From: an uncultured Alphaproteobacteria bacterium
GTDB taxonomy: Bacteria > Pseudomonadota > Alphaproteobacteria > Reyranellales > Reyranellaceae
DNA: 5,385 nt
Direction: 5' to 3'
Assembly (NCBI GenBank): GCA_903929895.1
Contig: CAIYWM010000782.1
Location: 1-5,385 of the forward strand
Shown here: in pieces, positions 4,102-5,385 of the stretch
How positions within the stretch are numbered: position 1 is the first letter of the stretch
Layout of the letters: every line of letters starts with the position of its first letter
Position numbers and translations under genes: made by a program
Notes under the pieces: model-generated
Database searches by the model: none
The model's input: the letters and a program-made list of their open reading frames with translations, nothing else
Told to the model about the DNA's origin: nothing

Positions 4102-5001
4102 TCAGTCGGTCGGCGGGCCGATATAGGGGATGATCTGCCGGTCGGGCTGGTCGAAGTCGATCAGGATGCGGCCGGGAATCTTCGCGATTTCGAGGTTCTT
4201 CGTGAAGAAGGCGCGGCTGCCGAAACGCGGCAGGAACTCGGCCTTCGTCTTCTGCCAGTCGACGAACGCGCAGTAGTGCGCGGCCGGCAGGGTGCAGGGA
4301 TCGCGCGCCGGCTCGATCTGGGAAAATCCCAGCGGGTGCCAGTCGTGATAGAGGCTGCCGATGAAGTGGCTGGCCGGGTAGGGGGTCGGGCCGCAGTTGA
4401 ACTGGCGGGCGAGTTCGCAGTAGCGCGGATACCTGTCGCGGAAATCGCTCACGCGGTACGAGGCGATGTCGGTCGATTGCAGGTCCTTCAACTCGGCGGG
4501 ACTGAGCACGTCCCGGCCTTCGAGGAACCTGTCGCCGATCGCCTCGCCTTTCTCCGTCTCCACCGCCCGGATGATCTGCAGCAGGCCGCGCGCATTCGCG
4601 GGATAGAGCTCCGTGCGCCGCGGGAAGATCACGGCCGAGACGTGCTGGCCGTCGCTCAATCGCAGCCCGTTCTTCTCCAGCGCCTGCTTCGCCGTATAGC
4701 CCGCCATCTCCTCGTAGCTCGCGACGAACGAATAGAGCTGGTCCGGCGGCCCGAGCCGCGCCAGCCGGTCGATCGCCAGCCCGGGTTCCGTCTGCGGATC
4801 GTAGGCGACCAGGCGGATGAGATGGCCGACATAGGCATTGCTCTCCAGATCCGCCCAGGCCTGTTCGGTGCTCATGCGCGCGAACGAAGGCGGCGCGGGG
4901 CGATGCAGCGCGAAGCCGATCGCGACGGCGGCGAGGATTACGCCGGCGGCCAGGCTCGCGACCAGGGCGCTCTTGAGGAGCCGTGTCGAAGAGATCTTCA
5001 T
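4102..5001 (-). CDS. Membrane-anchored periplasmic protein of unknown function, 299 aa
   Basis: I do not recognise the family. The N-terminus has basic residues (MKISSTRLLK) then one hydrophobic helix (about residues 11-32, SALVASLAAGVILAAVAIGF), with no cysteine lipobox. It is thus an uncleaved anchor or signal, leaving about 265 residues outside the cytoplasm. The exported part carries four cysteines (C195, C203, C236, C244) in YCELARQFNCGPTPYP and DPCTLPAAHYCAFVDW, suitable for two disulfides. Other segments include PPDQLYSFVASYEEMAGYTA (85-104), YPASHFIGSLYHDWHPLGFS (208-227) and IPGRILIDFDQPDRQIIPYI (275-294). The open frame extends 33 codons upstream, but ATG 5001 begins the anchor and follows AAGG. 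It runs divergently from the YcjX-family gene with a 71-bp gap and ends beside the palindromic repeat. Confidence 0.82.
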   Translation of the reverse strand: MKISSTRLLKSALVASLAAGVILAAVAIGFALHRPAPPSFARMSTEQAWADLESNAYVGHLIRLVAYDPQTEPGLAIDRLARLGPPDQLYSFVASYEEMAGYTAKQALEKNGLRLSDGQHVSAVIFPRRTELYPANARGLLQIIRAVETEKGEAIGDRFLEGRDVLSPAELKDLQSTDIASYRVSDFRDRYPRYCELARQFNCGPTPYPASHFIGSLYHDWHPLGFSQIEPARDPCTLPAAHYCAFVDWQKTKAEFLPRFGSRAFFTKNLEIAKIPGRILIDFDQPDRQIIPYIGPPTD

Positions 5002-5048
5002 GCAACCTTCTCTATGACCTCCCTTTCCGCCTTGCCATCTTTCGGACG

Positions 5049-5101
5049 TGGTGACACCCCACATCGTCGGACATGCTTCGAGGCGACGACCTGGTGACAC
5101 C
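5049..5101. promoter_or_regulatory. Pair of TGGTGACACC sites flanking the YcjX start
   Basis: TGGTGACACC occurs at 5049-5058 and 5092-5101, exactly 43 bp apart (about four helical turns). Each contains the hyphenated palindrome GGTG-A-CACC. One copy lies in the 71-bp divergent spacer, the other in codons 7-10 of the YcjX-family frame. Two identical dyads on one face of the helix suggest a repressor operator pair, but no regulator is known to me for this sequence. Confidence 0.35.
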
Positions 5102-5385
5102 TTTCTCCCGACTGAAGAACGCGGCCGGCTCCACGCTGGAGGGCATCGCGGCGGCGTTCGATGCCTCGCCGCTGTCGCAGCGGCGGCATCGCATCGCCGT
5201 GACCGGGCTGCAGCGCTCGGGCAAGACCGTGTTCATCACCGCCTTCGCCCATGCGCTTCGCACGGCGGCAGAGGCGCCGATGGCGTCCTTCCCGTTCTTT
5301 CCCTGGCGCGCGCATGTGCACGTCGTGGAGCTGCTGGAGATTCCCGGCGTCCCGCGCTTTCCCTTCGAGGAGCGGCTGGACCAGC
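5073..5385 (+). CDS. ycjX: YcjX-family (DUF463) P-loop nucleotide-binding protein, 5' part
   Basis: The first 104 codons are visible; the frame runs off the right edge. The protein has an alpha-helical N-terminus (TPFSRLKNAAGSTLEGIAAA), then IAVTGLQRSGKTVFITAFAHAL, in which GLQRSGKT (45-52) is a Walker A motif. The block 'I.VTGL.RSGKT.FIT' is characteristic of the YcjX/DUF463 family, including the E. coli stress-associated YcjX. A following FFPWRAHVHVVE and IPGVPRFPFEERL fits the same family. It is a cytoplasmic or membrane-associated NTPase of unresolved function; in enterobacteria it belongs to the phage-shock (PspF) regulon. No sigma-54 promoter was seen here. The frame is closed by a TGA at 5052, so the start is ATG 5073 or GTG 5094; neither has a strong ribosome site, and ATG is preferred. 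Confidence 0.88.
   Translation, partial: MLRGDDLVTPFSRLKNAAGSTLEGIAAAFDASPLSQRRHRIAVTGLQRSGKTVFITAFAHALRTAAEAPMASFPFFPWRAHVHVVELLEIPGVPRFPFEERLDQ

Noticed and set aside
5002..5072. Sigma-54 (PspF-type) promoter before ycjX
   Set aside because: No GG-N10-GC pattern with the usual TGGCAC/TTGC context was found in the spacer.
4021..5097. Plus-strand open frame of 358 codons opposite the membrane-protein gene
   Set aside because: It is rich in Arg/Gly/Val/Glu/Ala typical of antisense GC-rich frames and starts inside the palindromic repeat; the minus-strand frame has an anchor helix and a ribosome site.

Overview
The window reads as chromosomal DNA of a GC-rich alphaproteobacterium. The supports are a GAAC-N7-GAAC LexA-type box (the alphaproteobacterial form of the SOS operator), an FNR/FixK-type box, a HisKA_2-type histidine kinase, a YcjX-family P-loop protein, and a dispersed palindrome that translates as 'VIPNSVRDLS', a repeat type common in this class. 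A Rhodospirillales/Reyranella-like or Hyphomicrobiales-like host is plausible, but the genus cannot be fixed from sequence alone. No tRNA, rRNA, CRISPR array or transposase is visible.

Left part (1-1121, minus strand): a compact run of three genes, namely a short soluble histidine kinase, a 58-residue DUF3309-like glycine/tyrosine-rich membrane peptide, and a two-helix small membrane protein cut by the window edge. The kinase diverges from a small secreted cytochrome c (1292-1597, plus strand). The shared 170-bp spacer holds TTGACGTGGATCAA, a near-perfect FNR/FixK box, placed about 41 bp before the start predicted from a good -10 element. This is the geometry of an oxygen-controlled class II promoter for the cytochrome.

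Middle part (1631-3923, minus strand): a tight operon of an 81-residue zinc-ribbon-like protein, a 212-residue unknown joined to it by an ATGA overlap, a 138-residue unknown 10 bp later, and a METTL25-like (Methyltransf_32) methyltransferase after a 53-bp gap containing a 10-bp perfect hairpin. A canonical GAACAAAACAGGAAC box lies inside the proposed promoter of the first gene, so this set looks DNA-damage inducible. Its first three proteins match no family I can name. This is the best candidate for an undescribed system in the window.

Right part (3998-5385): a 99-bp imperfect palindromic repeat, a 299-residue membrane-anchored protein of unknown function (minus strand), and, divergently, the start of a YcjX-family gene running off the right edge. 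Two identical copies of TGGTGACACC flank the YcjX start and look like a small operator pair.
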